From contig NZ_SDWS01000003.1 of NCBI RefSeq assembly GCF_004137245.1, positions 1 to 64,000 on the forward strand: 64,000 bases of DNA. The letters are read 5' to 3'. Numbering within the stretch: position 1 is the stretch's first letter; every line of letters starts with the position of its first letter. Below are positions 8,456-17,650 of the stretch, in pieces. This DNA comes from Nocardioides glacieisoli (GTDB taxonomy: Bacteria > Actinomycetota > Actinomycetes > Propionibacteriales > Nocardioidaceae). The notes beneath the pieces were generated by a model. It was not told the DNA's origin. It worked only from the letters and a program-made list of their open reading frames with translations, and did not search any database. The translations under genes and the position numbers were made by a program.

Positions 8456-9703
8456 TCAGTTCCCCATCACCTTCGTGGACCAGAGGTCGGCGAACTCGAT
8501 GTCCTCGTCCGCGTCGAGCACGCGGAACGCCTGGATGTTGTTCTCCGAGATGTAGTCGGCGGTCGGGAAGATGAAGGGGCTCTCGGCCAGGTCGGGGTCG
8601 ATCTTCTCCATCTCGGCCTGCGCACCGTCGACGGGGCAGACGTAGTTGACCCAGGCGGCGACCTGCGCGGCGACCGCCGGGTCGTAGTAGTAGTCCATGA
8701 GCTTCTGGGCGTTGGACCGGTGCGTCGAGGTGATCGGCACCATCATGTTGTCCGACCAGAGCGTGCCGCCGGACTCGGGGATCGTGAAGGTCCAGTTGGG
8801 GTCCTCGGTGTCGTAGGCGAGGACGAAGATGTCGCCGCTCCACGTGATGCCCGCGACCGCGTTGCCGCTGGTGAGGTCCTCCATGTAGGAGTTGCCCTTC
8901 ACCTTGCGGATGTAGCCCTCCTCGATCTTCTGCTCGATGAAGTCCAGCGCGCTCTCGAACTCGGCCCTGCCCCAGTCGCTGTCGATGTCGACGCCCTGGG
9001 ACTGCATGACGAGGCCCGCGGTGTCGCGGAACTCCGAGAGCACCACGATCCGGCCCTTGAGGTCGTCGGCCCAGAGGTCGTCGAGCGACTTGAGCTCGCG
9101 TCCGACCTTCTCCTTGTTGTAGCCGATGCCGGCGAAGCCGCTCTGCCACGTGATCGAGTGCTGGCGGCCGGGGTCGAAGGACACGTCCTTCAGCGGCTGC
9201 AGCAGGTTGTTGACGACGTTGGGCATCTGGATGAGCTCCAGCGGCTGGCAGAGCTGGTCGCGGATGATCCGTGCCGCCATCCAGTCGGTCATCGTGATGA
9301 TGTCGCGGTCGATGCTCTGGCCGGCGCGCAGCTGGGGCCCGACCTTGGCGTAGTAGGAGTCGTTGTCGTCGATGTCCTCGCTGTAGGACACCTCGATCCC
9401 CGACTGCTCGATGAAGGCGGTGAGGGTGGGGGACCTCGTCTCCTTGCCGTTCATGTCGAGGTAGGCCGTCCAGTTGGCCCACTTGAGGATCTTCTCGGAG
9501 TCCGAGACGTCGGTGGGCAGCTTGACGGCTGCCGGGCCACCGGTCGGCGGCTTGGGGGGCGCGCAGGCCGACAGGGCGAGGCCGGCGCCGGCGGCGGCGC
9601 CGGTGCCCAGCAGGGCCCGTCGGCTCAGGCCGCCCGACGCGGAGACGACAGCCGCCGCCTCGGGGGACAGGTGGCGGCGCGAACGGCGCGGAATGGGTGT
9701 CAT
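8456..9703 (-). CDS. potD: Extracellular polyamine-binding lipoprotein (PotD-like)
   Basis: The 415-residue protein has an N-terminal export signal with a twin-arginine motif (SRRALLG) and a lipobox ending LSAC, so it is probably a Tat-exported lipoprotein. The mature part is a PotD/PotF-type periplasmic-binding fold, with segments such as ILKWANWTAYLD and GTLWSDNMMVP. It delivers ligand to the PotB/PotC permeases. The choice between putrescine, spermidine and GABA cannot be made from sequence alone. Confidence 0.87.
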   Translation of the reverse strand: MTPIPRRSRRHLSPEAAAVVSASGGLSRRALLGTGAAAGAGLALSACAPPKPPTGGPAAVKLPTDVSDSEKILKWANWTAYLDMNGKETRSPTLTAFIEQSGIEVSYSEDIDDNDSYYAKVGPQLRAGQSIDRDIITMTDWMAARIIRDQLCQPLELIQMPNVVNNLLQPLKDVSFDPGRQHSITWQSGFAGIGYNKEKVGRELKSLDDLWADDLKGRIVVLSEFRDTAGLVMQSQGVDIDSDWGRAEFESALDFIEQKIEEGYIRKVKGNSYMEDLTSGNAVAGITWSGDIFVLAYDTEDPNWTFTIPESGGTLWSDNMMVPITSTHRSNAQKLMDYYYDPAVAAQVAAWVNYVCPVDGAQAEMEKIDPDLAESPFIFPTADYISENNIQAFRVLDADEDIEFADLWSTKVMGN

Positions 9704-9773
9704 CAGTGGTAGTCCTCCGTCAGCCCCGAGTCGGTCCGTGATGGTGCGGTGTGCGGTGGTGCGTGCTCGCTCG

Positions 9774-11219
9774 TCAGCTCTCGATATTCGCCATGACGTG
9801 CTTGATCCGGGTGTAGTCCTCGAAGCCGTACATCGACAGGTCCTTGCCGTAGCCGGACTTCTTGTAGCCGCCGTGCGGCATCTCGGCCACGAGCGGGATG
9901 TGGGTGTTGATCCACACGCAGCCGAAGTCCAGTGCCCGCGACATCCGCATCGCCCGGCCGAAGTCCTTGGTCCACACCGACGACGCCAGGCCGTAGTCGA
10001 CGCCGTTGGCCCAGCGGACCGCCTCGTCCTCGTCGGTGAACTTCTGCACGGTGATCACCGGACCGAAGATCTCGTTCTGGATCGCCTCGTCGTCCTGGCG
10101 GAGGCCCGACAGCACGGTGGGCTCGAGGAAGTAGCCGTCGCCCAGGTCCGTACGCCGGTTGCCGCCGGCCGACACGGTGGCGTGGGACGGCAGGTTCTCG
10201 ATGAAGCCGCTGACGTGGGCCAGCTGACGCTGGTTGTTGACCGGACCGAAGAGCGCGTCCTCGTCGTCGGGCAGCCCGACGGGGGCGGAGGTGCGGGCGT
10301 AGTCGGCCAGCGCCGCGACGAAGTCGTCGTGGATGCCGGGCGCGACGAGCACGCGGGTGGCGGCGGTGCAGTCCTGGCCGGCGTTGAAGTAGCCGGCGAT
10401 CGCGATGCCCTCGACGGCCGCCTCGATGTCGGCGTCGTCGAAGACCACGACCGGCGCCTTGCCGCCGAGCTCGAGGTGCACGCGCTTGATGTTCGGCGCC
10501 GCGCACGCGGCGACCTCGGCGCCCGCTCGCACGGACCCGGTGATCGCGACCAGGCTCGGGGTCGGGTGCTCGACGAGCAGCCGGCCGGTCTCGCGGTCAC
10601 CGGTGATGACGTTGAGCGTGCCCGCCGGGAGGAACTCCGAGGCGAGCTCGGCCAGCCGCAGGGTGCTCTCAGGCGTGGTGTCGCTCGGCTTGAGGACGAC
10701 GGTGTTGCCGGCCGCCAGCGCGGGCCCGATCTTCCACACCGCCATCAGCAGCGGGTAGTTCCATGGCGTCACCTGGCCGACGACGCCGATCGGCTCGCGC
10801 CGGATCCACGAGGTGTGGCCCGCCATGTACTCGCCGGCTGCCTTGCCCTCCAGGACGCGGGCCGCGCCGGCGAAGAACCGGAGCTGGTCCACCATCGGCG
10901 GGATCTCCTCGCTCGCGGTGAGCGCCTTGATCTTGCCGGTGTTCTCCGACTCGAGGGCGATGAGCTCCTCGGCGTGTGCCTCGATCGAGTCGGCGAGCTT
11001 GAGCAGCGCCTGCTGGCGCTCGCTCGGCGTCGTACGACCCCACTCGCCGAAAGCCGTGTCCGCGGCCGCGTAGGCGGCGTCGACCTCCTCGCCACCACTG
11101 ACCGGGGCGTGGGCCACGACCTGACCGGTCGCGGGGTTCACCACCTCGCTGGTGGCACCGCCATCGGCGTCGACGTAGGCACCGCCGATGAAGTTGCGCA
11201 GCGTGCGTGGGCTGGTCAC
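9774..11219 (-). CDS. 4-aminobutyraldehyde (gamma-aminobutyraldehyde) dehydrogenase
   Basis: The 481-residue aldehyde dehydrogenase has oxyanion Asn in TPWNYP, base Glu in LELGGKAP (E250) and nucleophile Cys in [11 protein letters not shown] (C284). The NAGQDCTAA context resembles E. coli PatD (YdcW) and related aminoaldehyde dehydrogenases. It would oxidise 4-aminobutanal from the putrescine aminotransferase to GABA. GTG 11219 is chosen as start because GGGAGG lies upstream at good spacing; upstream in-frame codons lack one. It is the first gene of the nine-gene minus-strand run. Confidence 0.85.
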   Translation of the reverse strand: MTSPRTLRNFIGGAYVDADGGATSEVVNPATGQVVAHAPVSGGEEVDAAYAAADTAFGEWGRTTPSERQQALLKLADSIEAHAEELIALESENTGKIKALTASEEIPPMVDQLRFFAGAARVLEGKAAGEYMAGHTSWIRREPIGVVGQVTPWNYPLLMAVWKIGPALAAGNTVVLKPSDTTPESTLRLAELASEFLPAGTLNVITGDRETGRLLVEHPTPSLVAITGSVRAGAEVAACAAPNIKRVHLELGGKAPVVVFDDADIEAAVEGIAIAGYFNAGQDCTAATRVLVAPGIHDDFVAALADYARTSAPVGLPDDEDALFGPVNNQRQLAHVSGFIENLPSHATVSAGGNRRTDLGDGYFLEPTVLSGLRQDDEAIQNEIFGPVITVQKFTDEDEAVRWANGVDYGLASSVWTKDFGRAMRMSRALDFGCVWINTHIPLVAEMPHGGYKKSGYGKDLSMYGFEDYTRIKHVMANIES

Positions 11220-11420
11220 GTCAAACGTCCTCCCGGTCGGGTGCGGTGAGGGGAGAGTAGGCCGCAAACCGGCTTCGTCGCCATAGTCTGCCGTCACAAT
11301 TCTGCGGTAATCGTGGATTTAACGGGCCGGAAACACGGATTCCGCGATCTGCGGCTTGCCTTTTCCCTCTTCGGCCCTCCACCATGGGCGCATGAGCGAG
11401 TGCAGCGGGGCGGGCCTGTC
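11220..11420. promoter_or_regulatory. Divergent control region between catabolic operon and lrp-type gene
   Basis: This 201-bp gap separates the aldehyde dehydrogenase start (minus) from the Lrp/AsnC gene (plus). An AT-richer island at about 11294-11350, unusual for this DNA, is where I would expect both promoters and the regulator's own binding sites. I could not resolve a convincing palindrome or a -35/-10 pair, so no operator is claimed. Confidence 0.4.
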
Positions 11421-11879
11421 ATGACCGACGGACCCGTACGCCTCGATGCGACCGCCAAGCGGATCATCGAGCTGCTCCAGGAGGACGGCCGGATCTCCTA
11501 CGCAGCGATCGCCAAGGCGGTCGGGCTGTCGGAGGCCGCCGCCCGCGCCCGGGTCCAGAAGCTGCTCGACTCCGAGATCATGCAGGTCGTCGCGGTCACC
11601 GACCCGACCCAGGTCGGGTTCACCCGGCAGGCCATGATCGGCGTCCGCACCGAGGGTGACCCGATGCGGGTGGGCGACCGCCTCGCGGAGGTCCCCGAGG
11701 TCGACTACGTCGTCACCACCGCCGGCAGCTTCGACCTGCTCGTCGAGGTGGTGTGCGAGGACGACCCGCACCTGCTCGACGTCATCCGCCGAGTCCGTGA
11801 GCAGGAGGGCGTGCTCTCCTCGGAGACGTTCGTCTACCTCAAGCTCAACAAGCAGCACTACAACTGGGGAACACGATGA
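11421..11879 (+). CDS. Lrp/AsnC family transcriptional regulator
   Basis: The 152-residue protein has an N-terminal winged helix-turn-helix (LLQEDGRISYAAIAKAVGLS, recognition helix about 30-50) and a C-terminal RAM-type effector domain (about 70-145). It is divergent from the polyamine/GABA operon and its stop overlaps the putrescine aminotransferase start by 4 bp (ATGA), so it is the likely local regulator. Pathway amino acids or GABA are candidate effectors. ATG 11421 is used as start; it has only a weak purine-rich stretch upstream. Confidence 0.88.
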   Translation: MTDGPVRLDATAKRIIELLQEDGRISYAAIAKAVGLSEAAARARVQKLLDSEIMQVVAVTDPTQVGFTRQAMIGVRTEGDPMRVGDRLAEVPEVDYVVTTAGSFDLLVEVVCEDDPHLLDVIRRVREQEGVLSSETFVYLKLNKQHYNWGTR

Positions 11880-13261
11880 GCCAGTCAATCGACGAGTCCT
11901 TCGACTACCAGGCCGCCGGGCGCGACCACCTCTGGTTGCACTTCACCCGTCACTCGACCTACGAGAAGGGCGGCGAGATGCCGCTCATCGTCAAGGGCGA
12001 GGGCCACAAGATCTGGGACAGCCACGGCCGCGAGTACATCGACGGCCTCGCCGGCCTGTTCGTCGTGCAGGTCGGCCACGGTCGCGAGGAGCTGGCCGAG
12101 GCCGCCGCGAAGCAGGCCAAGGAGCTGGCGTTCTTCCCGCTCTGGTCGTTCGCGCACCCGCGGGCCGTCGAGCTCGCCGACCGGATCGCCGCGATGGCGC
12201 CCGGCGACCTCAACCGCGTCTTCTTCACCACCGGCGGCGGCGAGGCCGTCGAGTCCGCGTGGAAGCTCGCGAAGCAGTACTTCAAGCTCACCGGCAAGCC
12301 CAACAAGCACAAGGTCATCTCCCGCGCGGTCGCCTACCACGGCACCCCGCAGGGCGCGCTGTCCATCACGGGCATCCCGCCGCTCAAGGAGATGTTCGAG
12401 CCGCTGGTCCCGGGGGCCCACAAGGTGCCGAACACCAACTTCTACCGCCGTCCTGAGTTCGTGGGTGACGACGAGAAGGCGTTCGGCCGGTGGGCCGCCG
12501 ACCGGATCGCGGAGGCGATCGAGTTCGAGGGTCCCGACACTGTCGCCGCGGTGTTCCTCGAGCCCGTGCAGAACGCCGGCGGCTGCTTCCCACCGCCGCC
12601 CGGCTACTTCGAGCGGGTCCGCGAGATCTGTGACCAGTACGACGTCCTGCTGGTGTCCGACGAGGTCATCTGCGCGTTCGGACGGGTGGGGGAGATGTTC
12701 GGCGCCGCCGAGTTCGGCTACCAGCCCGACATCATCACCTGCGCCAAGGGCATGACCTCGGGCTACTCGCCGATCGGCGCGATGATCACGAGCGACCGGC
12801 TCTTCGAGCCCTTCAAGTCGGGCACGACGGCGTACGCCCACGGCTACACGTTCGGCGGCCACCCGGTGTCGTCCGCGGTCGCGATGGCCAACCTCGACAT
12901 CTTCGAGCGCGAGGGCCTCACCGACCACGTCGCGCAGAACGCCCCGGCGTTCCGCTCGACCCTGGAGAAGCTCTACGACATCCCGATCGTCGGCGACGTG
13001 CGCGGCCACGGCTACTTCTACGGCATCGAGCTGGTGAAGGACCGCGAGACCAAGGAGACGTTCGACGACGCCGAGTCGGAGCGGCTGCTGCGCGGCTACC
13101 TCTCGGGCGCGCTGTGGGAGGCCGGGCTGTACTGCCGCGCCGACGACCGCGGCGACCCGGTCATCCAGCTCGCGCCGCCGCTGATCATCGGCCAGCCCGA
13201 GTTCGACGACATCGAGCAGCGCCTGCGGTCCGTCCTCACGGGAGCGCTCGCGCACCTCTGA
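11876..13261 (+). CDS. Putrescine-type class III aminotransferase
   Basis: The 461-residue PLP enzyme has the TTGGGEAVESAWK phosphate-binding region (about 118-130), cofactor Asp in LVSDEVICAFGR (D262) and PLP Lys in TCAKGMTSGYSP (K291). The motif pattern matches aminotransferases annotated as putrescine-pyruvate/2-oxoglutarate aminotransferase or beta-alanine-type transaminase. With the aminobutyraldehyde dehydrogenase encoded across the divergent promoter it would turn putrescine into GABA. It is translationally coupled to the Lrp gene. Confidence 0.82.
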   Translation: MSQSIDESFDYQAAGRDHLWLHFTRHSTYEKGGEMPLIVKGEGHKIWDSHGREYIDGLAGLFVVQVGHGREELAEAAAKQAKELAFFPLWSFAHPRAVELADRIAAMAPGDLNRVFFTTGGGEAVESAWKLAKQYFKLTGKPNKHKVISRAVAYHGTPQGALSITGIPPLKEMFEPLVPGAHKVPNTNFYRRPEFVGDDEKAFGRWAADRIAEAIEFEGPDTVAAVFLEPVQNAGGCFPPPPGYFERVREICDQYDVLLVSDEVICAFGRVGEMFGAAEFGYQPDIITCAKGMTSGYSPIGAMITSDRLFEPFKSGTTAYAHGYTFGGHPVSSAVAMANLDIFEREGLTDHVAQNAPAFRSTLEKLYDIPIVGDVRGHGYFYGIELVKDRETKETFDDAESERLLRGYLSGALWEAGLYCRADDRGDPVIQLAPPLIIGQPEFDDIEQRLRSVLTGALAHL

Positions 13262-13305
13262 TCGCCGATGTGCGTGTGTCCGGCACGCCGGGCGAGAATC
13301 AGCGC

Positions 13306-14028
13306 GTGAACGACGTACGCCCTGCCCGCCCGCACCACAAGCTCACCGAGGACGGGCGCCGGATGCGCGAGGTCCTCACCTACTCGCGTCGCGGCAGCCG
13401 GTTCACCCCTCGCCAGGCCGAGTCGTGGGCCGCGCACCAGGCGGACTGGGTGATCCCGGAGGAGGCCGTCGACCGTGCGGACTTCTCGCTGGCCGAGCGG
13501 TTCGGGCGTGAGGCGCCGCTGGTCCTCGAGATCGGGTCGGGCATCGGCGAGGCGACCGCGGTCCTCGCCGCGGCACGTCCGGACCACAATGTCCTGGCCC
13601 TCGACGTATGGCTGCCGGGCGTCGCCGACTCGTTGTGGCGGGTGGCCGAGGCCGGCGCGGACAACGTGCGGTTCTGCTCCGTCGACGCCGTCTGGACCCT
13701 CGAGAACCTGATCGCTCCCGACAGCCTCGCCGAGCTCTGGACCTTCTTCCCCGACCCGTGGCGCAAGACCAAGCACCGCAAGCGCCGCCTGGTCAACCCG
13801 GCCAACGCCGCGCTCGCATCCTCGCGCCTCGTGCCGGGCGGCGCGTGGCGGCTGGCCACCGACTGGGCCGACTACGCCGACCAGATGCGGGACGTCCTCG
13901 ACGCCGAGCCGACCCTCGAGGGCGGTCCCGTCGAGCGCTGGGCCGAGCGCCCGGTCACCCGCTTCGAGCGCAAGGGCGTCGACGTCGGTCGCGACATCGC
14001 CGACTTCTGCTACCGCCGCGTCTCCTGA
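13306..14028 (+). CDS. trmB: tRNA (guanine-N7)-methyltransferase
   Basis: The 240-residue enzyme methylates G46 of tRNA. It has the SAM site LEIGSGIGE (about 74-82) and the diagnostic FFPDPWRKTKHRKRR segment (about 147-161). GTG 13306 gives the usual family length; a GAGAAT hexamer lies 6 nt before it and could be a leaderless -10. The stop codon TGA is itself the first three bases of the downstream tandem repeat. Confidence 0.92.
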   Translation: MNDVRPARPHHKLTEDGRRMREVLTYSRRGSRFTPRQAESWAAHQADWVIPEEAVDRADFSLAERFGREAPLVLEIGSGIGEATAVLAAARPDHNVLALDVWLPGVADSLWRVAEAGADNVRFCSVDAVWTLENLIAPDSLAELWTFFPDPWRKTKHRKRRLVNPANAALASSRLVPGGAWRLATDWADYADQMRDVLDAEPTLEGGPVERWAERPVTRFERKGVDVGRDIADFCYRRVS

Positions 14029-14103
14029 CGCTTGTGTGCACACGCAGGTGCCGAGCTGACGCTTGTGTGCACACACAGGGTGCCGAGCTGACGCTTGTGT
14101 GCA
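14026..14103. repeat. Three tandem 31-32 bp repeats with palindromic core
   Basis: TGACGCTTGTGTGCA occurs at 14026, 14057 and 14089, giving periods of 31 and 32 bp. Between copies the sequence is also conserved (CAGGTGCCGAGC type). Copies 1 and 2 contain a self-complementary TGTGTGCACAC core; copy 3 is degenerate after TGTGTGCA. Beyond it, GACAGGTCGGCG occurs twice (near 14122 and 14155). The first copy overlaps the trmB stop codon. Function is unknown: a 3'-end RNA structure or a protein-binding array are both possible. Confidence 0.75.
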
Positions 14104-14209
14104 ACCCGGGCGTGCACAGGAGACAGGTCGGCGAGTTTGCGGCGCACCCAAGCGACAGGTCGGCGGGTGTGACGCGTCCACAAGCCTCAGTTCGACAGCA
14201 GTCCCCGCC

Positions 14210-14215
14210 TATCCT
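14210..14215 (+). promoter_or_regulatory. Putative leaderless -10 box of the secreted hydrolase gene
   Basis: TATCCT ends exactly 7 nt before the GTG start at 14223 and there is no Shine-Dalgarno. This spacing is what is expected when transcription begins at the start codon. A -35 box is not clear. Confidence 0.5.
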
Positions 14216-14222
14216 CGGAACC

Positions 14223-15023
14223 GTGCGGACGACGGGGGGCTGGGCCGGGGGAGCGGTGCTGGCAGCCGTGGTGCTGCTCGCCACCGCGTGCACAAGCTCC
14301 GGCGGGGCCGACGGGCCGGCCCAGCCCACGACGTCGACGACCCCCGACGCCACGACCGCACTGCGCGAGCGGTGCCTCTCCGCGATCCCGGACGACGCGG
14401 AGCTCGAGGCGTTCACCCTCACCGGCGCCACGGGCGGCGACCTCGAGGCAGCGCGCATCGGGCCGTCGGCCAACGAGCACGTGGCGGTGCTGCTGCCGCA
14501 GACCTCCGGGCTGTGCGGCTGGGGACGCTGGGCGACCGCAGCGGCCGGGGAGGGGCTGACCTCGATCCTGGTCAACCCGTGCGGCTACGGGGAGTCGACC
14601 TGCACGCCCGAGGAGGACGCCGACCCGCTCAACGAGGTGGCCGCGGCCGTCGTGGAGGCCCGCGACGGGCTCGGGGCCGAGCGTGTCGCCCTGTTCGGTA
14701 CGTCGATGGGCGGGTCGTTGACCGTGATGGCCGCGGCCGCCGGGGCTGACGTCGACGTGTGGGCCGACGTCTCGGGCCCTGCCGCCTGGGAGGGCACCGA
14801 GCTGGCGCCGCTCGCAGCGTCGCTCCCGGCCGATGGCCTCGTGGTGATGGCGCCGAGCGACGGACAGGCCGAGTACGACGCTGCCGAGGCGCTCGCCGAC
14901 GCCGCCGGCGTACCCTTCGTCCCGGGCAGGTCCGGCCACGGCTGGGAGCTGCTGGTGGACCCCGTGGACGGCTCCGTGACCCGGATCGGACGTCTGCTGA
15001 CGGGTCTGGCGACCGGCCGCTGA
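14223..15023 (+). CDS. Secreted/lipoprotein alpha/beta-hydrolase-fold protein
   Basis: The 266-residue protein starts with a hydrophobic signal ending in ATAC (Cys 23), so it may be a lipoprotein. The body has the nucleophile elbow GTSMGG (Ser 161), a plausible acid near D213 (PSDGQ) and a His in GRSGHGWE (H239), the order expected for an alpha/beta hydrolase. Substrate is unknown. It stands alone between trmB and the S10 leader. The GTG start is supported by the TATCCT hexamer upstream and by the export signal beginning there. Confidence 0.75.
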   Translation: MRTTGGWAGGAVLAAVVLLATACTSSGGADGPAQPTTSTTPDATTALRERCLSAIPDDAELEAFTLTGATGGDLEAARIGPSANEHVAVLLPQTSGLCGWGRWATAAAGEGLTSILVNPCGYGESTCTPEEDADPLNEVAAAVVEARDGLGAERVALFGTSMGGSLTVMAAAAGADVDVWADVSGPAAWEGTELAPLAASLPADGLVVMAPSDGQAEYDAAEALADAAGVPFVPGRSGHGWELLVDPVDGSVTRIGRLLTGLATGR

Positions 15024-15386
15024 CGCCCCCCGCCATTCCGATTTGGCGTGTGCGTGCGGAGTCTGCCAAGATGTTCCGGTTGCTCCGGCGGGTCGCCAGG
15101 GCACGGCACACCTTGACTTCTGAATCGCGTCTCCTCGATCGAAACAGTCGTCTGCGTGCGCCGCACCGGATCAGAACTCTTGATCGGAGACCCGACCAGA
15201 TCCGACAACCGTCGGGTGCCATCCAGAGCAGTACCGCCTCCGGAGACTGGGTCGTATCGCGAGTAACCAGCGCGACACGCCCGACCGCGGGGGTCGGAGG
15301 ATGGCGGAGAAACAGGCGGTGCTCGCCCAACGGGGGCTGAGCGCCGAAACAGACCAGGCGTACGAGATCGAAGAGGACACGGACCT
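15024..15386 (+). promoter_or_regulatory. Leader and promoter region of the S10 ribosomal protein cluster
   Basis: No gene is seen in these 363 bp. The best promoter match is TTGGCG (15043-15048), an 18-bp spacer and CAAGAT (15067-15072), which would give a leader of about 310 nt before rpsJ. A second possible -35, TTGACT, lies near 15112 without a good -10. The long leader is a natural place for feedback control by a ribosomal protein such as L4, as known in E. coli, but I see no specific conserved structure. Confidence 0.45.
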
Positions 15387-15695
15387 ATGGCGGGACAGAA
15401 GATCCGCATCAGGCTCAAGGCCTATGACCACGAGGTGATCGACACCTCGGCGCGGAAGATCGTGGACACCGTCACCCGTACGGGTGCGAAGGTCGCCGGC
15501 CCTGTGCCGCTGCCGACCGAGAAGAACGTGTACTGCGTCATCCGTTCGCCCCACAAGTACAAGGACTCCCGCGAGCACTTCGAGATGCGCACGCACAAGC
15601 GCCTCATCGACATCATCGACCCGACGCCGAAGACCGTCGACTCGCTGATGCGTCTCGACCTGCCTGCCGGTGTCGACATCGAGATCAAGCTCTGA
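15387..15695 (+). CDS. rpsJ: 30S ribosomal protein S10
   Basis: The 102-residue protein matches S10 along its whole length, including [23 protein letters not shown]10 is in the 30S head and is also the transcription elongation factor NusE. It is the first gene of the S10 cluster, with an AGAGGA ribosome site about 8 nt before ATG. Nine bases separate it from rplC. Confidence 0.98.
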   Translation: MAGQKIRIRLKAYDHEVIDTSARKIVDTVTRTGAKVAGPVPLPTEKNVYCVIRSPHKYKDSREHFEMRTHKRLIDIIDPTPKTVDSLMRLDLPAGVDIEIKL

Positions 15696-15704
15696 GGGCC
15701 TGAG

Positions 15705-16373
15705 ATGACCAACACTTTTGAGCGCAACGCGAAGGGTCTGCTGGGCACCAAGCTCGGCATGACCCAGCTCTGGGACGAGAACAACAAGGTCGTCCCCGTG
15801 ACCGTGATCGCGGCGAGCACCAACGTGGTGACCCAGATCCGCCAGCCCGAGGTGGACGGCTACAACGCCATCCAGATCGGCTACGGCGAGATCGAGGCCC
15901 GCAAGGTCAACTCGCCCGAGGCCGGTCACTTCACCAAGGCCGGGGTGACCCCGCGTCGCCACGTGGCCGAGATCCGCACCGCCAACGCCGCCGCGTACAC
16001 CGTGGGCCAGGAGCTCGGCGTCGACACCTTCGCCGCAGGCGAGGAGATCGACGTCACCGGCACCAGCAAGGGCAAGGGCTTCGCCGGTGTCATGAAGCGT
16101 CACGGCTTCCACGGTGTCTCCGCCTCGCACGGTGCCCACCGCAACCACCGCAAGCCCGGTTCGATCGGCGCCTGCGCCACCCCGGGTCGTGTCTTCAAGG
16201 GCACGCGCATGGCTGGTCGCATGGGTAACGACACGGTGACCACGCAGAACCTGACGGTCCACGCCGTCGACGCCGACAAGGGCCTGATCCTGCTCAAGGG
16301 TGCCGTTCCCGGCCCCCGCGGCGGACTCGTCGTCCTGCGCTCGGCCGCCAAGAGCACCGTGAAGGAGGCCTGA
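15705..16373 (+). CDS. rplC: 50S ribosomal protein L3
   Basis: The 222-residue L3 opens with [11 protein letters not shown] and has the [12 protein letters not shown] and [19 protein letters not shown] segments that form the loop reaching the peptidyl-transferase centre. Length is normal. It is one of the first proteins to bind 23S rRNA. It lies between rpsJ and rplD with short gaps. Confidence 0.98.
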   Translation: MTNTFERNAKGLLGTKLGMTQLWDENNKVVPVTVIAASTNVVTQIRQPEVDGYNAIQIGYGEIEARKVNSPEAGHFTKAGVTPRRHVAEIRTANAAAYTVGQELGVDTFAAGEEIDVTGTSKGKGFAGVMKRHGFHGVSASHGAHRNHRKPGSIGACATPGRVFKGTRMAGRMGNDTVTTQNLTVHAVDADKGLILLKGAVPGPRGGLVVLRSAAKSTVKEA

Positions 16374-16375
16374 GC

Positions 16376-17323
16376 ATGGCTGTCAAGACCATCAAGGTCG
16401 ACCTCCCCGCCGAGATCTTCGACGTCGAGGTCAACATTCCCCTGATCCACCAGGTCGTCGTCGCGCAGCAGGCTGCCGCGCGTCAGGGCACGCACGCCAC
16501 CAAGACCCGCGCCGACGTGCGCGGCGGTGGCCGCAAGCCCTACAAGCAGAAGGGCACCGGCCGCGCCCGCCAGGGCTCGACCCGTGCGCCGCAGTTCGCC
16601 GGCGGTGGCGTCGTCCACGGCCCGCAGCCGCGCAGCTACGACCAGCGGACCCCCAAGAAGATGAAGGCCGCCGCCCTGCGCGGTGCCCTCTCCGACCGGG
16701 CCCGCAACGGCCGGGTGCACGTCGTCGACGCGCTGGTGTCGGGCGACACGCCCTCCACCAAGTCGGCGCTGGCCTCGCTCATCACGCTGACCGACCGCGT
16801 GGGCTACCTCGTGGTGCTCGAGCGCTCCGACGCGATCACCTGGCTCTCGCTGCGCAACGCGCCCGAGGTGCACATCGTCGCCGTCGACCAGCTCAACACC
16901 TACGACGTGCTCAACTCCGACGACGTGGTGTTCACCAAGGGCGCCTACGACGCCTTCGTGGGTGGCGTGTCCGCCGCCCCGGCCAAGGCCGAGACGAAGA
17001 CCGAGAAGCCCGCCGCCGCGAAGGCCGAGAAGAAGACCGAGCCGAAGACCGAGGCCAAGGCCGAGGTTGCCGCGTTCGCCGACGTCCCGGCCGACGACGA
17101 GTCCGACGCCCCGGCCCTGCCGAAGGGCGCCAAGGCCCCGCTGAAGAGCGGCAAGGCCCCGAAGGGCTACGAGGTCAAGGGCAACGCCGACTCGGGCAAG
17201 TACCACGAGCCCGACGGCCAGTGGTACGACGCCACCGAGGCGGAGTTCTGGTTCAAGAGCGCCGAGGACGCCGAGGCCGCTGGCTTCGTGCGTGCCGGTG
17301 GTCCGAAGGAGGACGACAAGTGA
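16376..17323 (+). CDS. rplD: 50S ribosomal protein L4 with large C-terminal extension
   Basis: The 315-residue protein is about 100 residues longer than ordinary L4. Residues 1-199 are normal L4, including the extended loop [19 protein letters not shown] that lines the exit tunnel. Residues 200-263 are a Lys/Ala/Glu-rich linker. Residues 264-309 form a compact aromatic module containing [18 protein letters not shown] and [14 protein letters not shown]. The module is in frame with no sign of frameshift and its codon use matches the body. It resembles small modules found at the ends of some secreted actinobacterial proteins. I recall a database label 'sunset domain variant' for such ribosomal proteins, which I cannot verify here. 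Confidence 0.96.
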   Translation: MAVKTIKVDLPAEIFDVEVNIPLIHQVVVAQQAAARQGTHATKTRADVRGGGRKPYKQKGTGRARQGSTRAPQFAGGGVVHGPQPRSYDQRTPKKMKAAALRGALSDRARNGRVHVVDALVSGDTPSTKSALASLITLTDRVGYLVVLERSDAITWLSLRNAPEVHIVAVDQLNTYDVLNSDDVVFTKGAYDAFVGGVSAAPAKAETKTEKPAAAKAEKKTEPKTEAKAEVAAFADVPADDESDAPALPKGAKAPLKSGKAPKGYEVKGNADSGKYHEPDGQWYDATEAEFWFKSAEDAEAAGFVRAGGPKEDDK

Positions 17324-17625
17324 GCACCCTGCACAAGGACCACCGCGACGTCCTGATCGCGCCGGTCGTGTCGGAGAAGAGCTACGGCCTCCTCGACGCG
17401 AACAAGTACACCTTCATCGTCCACCCGGACGCCAACAAGACCGAGATCAAGATCGCGGTCGAGAAGGTCTTCGACGTCAAGGTCACCTCGGTCAACACGA
17501 TCAACCGCCAGGGCAAGACGCGTCGCACCCGCTACGGCGTGGGCAAGCGTCCGAACACCAAGCGCGCGATCGTCAGCCTCGCCGAGGGTCACCGCATCGA
17601 CATCTTCGGAGGTCCGGTCTCCTGA
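17320..17625 (+). CDS. rplW: 50S ribosomal protein L23
   Basis: The 101-residue L23 has APVVSEKSY and [19 protein letters not shown] typical of the family. It sits at the tunnel exit and docks SRP, trigger factor and SecYEG. The GTG start at 17320 overlaps the rplD stop (GTGA) and is preceded by AAGGAGG. This makes L23 translation dependent on reading through the rplD extension. Confidence 0.97.
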   Translation: MSTLHKDHRDVLIAPVVSEKSYGLLDANKYTFIVHPDANKTEIKIAVEKVFDVKVTSVNTINRQGKTRRTRYGVGKRPNTKRAIVSLAEGHRIDIFGGPVS

Positions 17626-17650
17626 CCGGGCTCCTGACTAGGAACTGACT

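Noticed and set aside
14026..14103. 31-32 bp repeats considered as a minimal CRISPR array
   Set aside because: The conserved block is only about 15 bp, the interval sequence is also conserved rather than unique, and no cas genes are near.
16973..17323. L4 extension as a frameshifted fusion to a separate gene
   Set aside because: The frame is continuous, codon bias does not change, and rplW overlaps the stop with its own good ribosome site.
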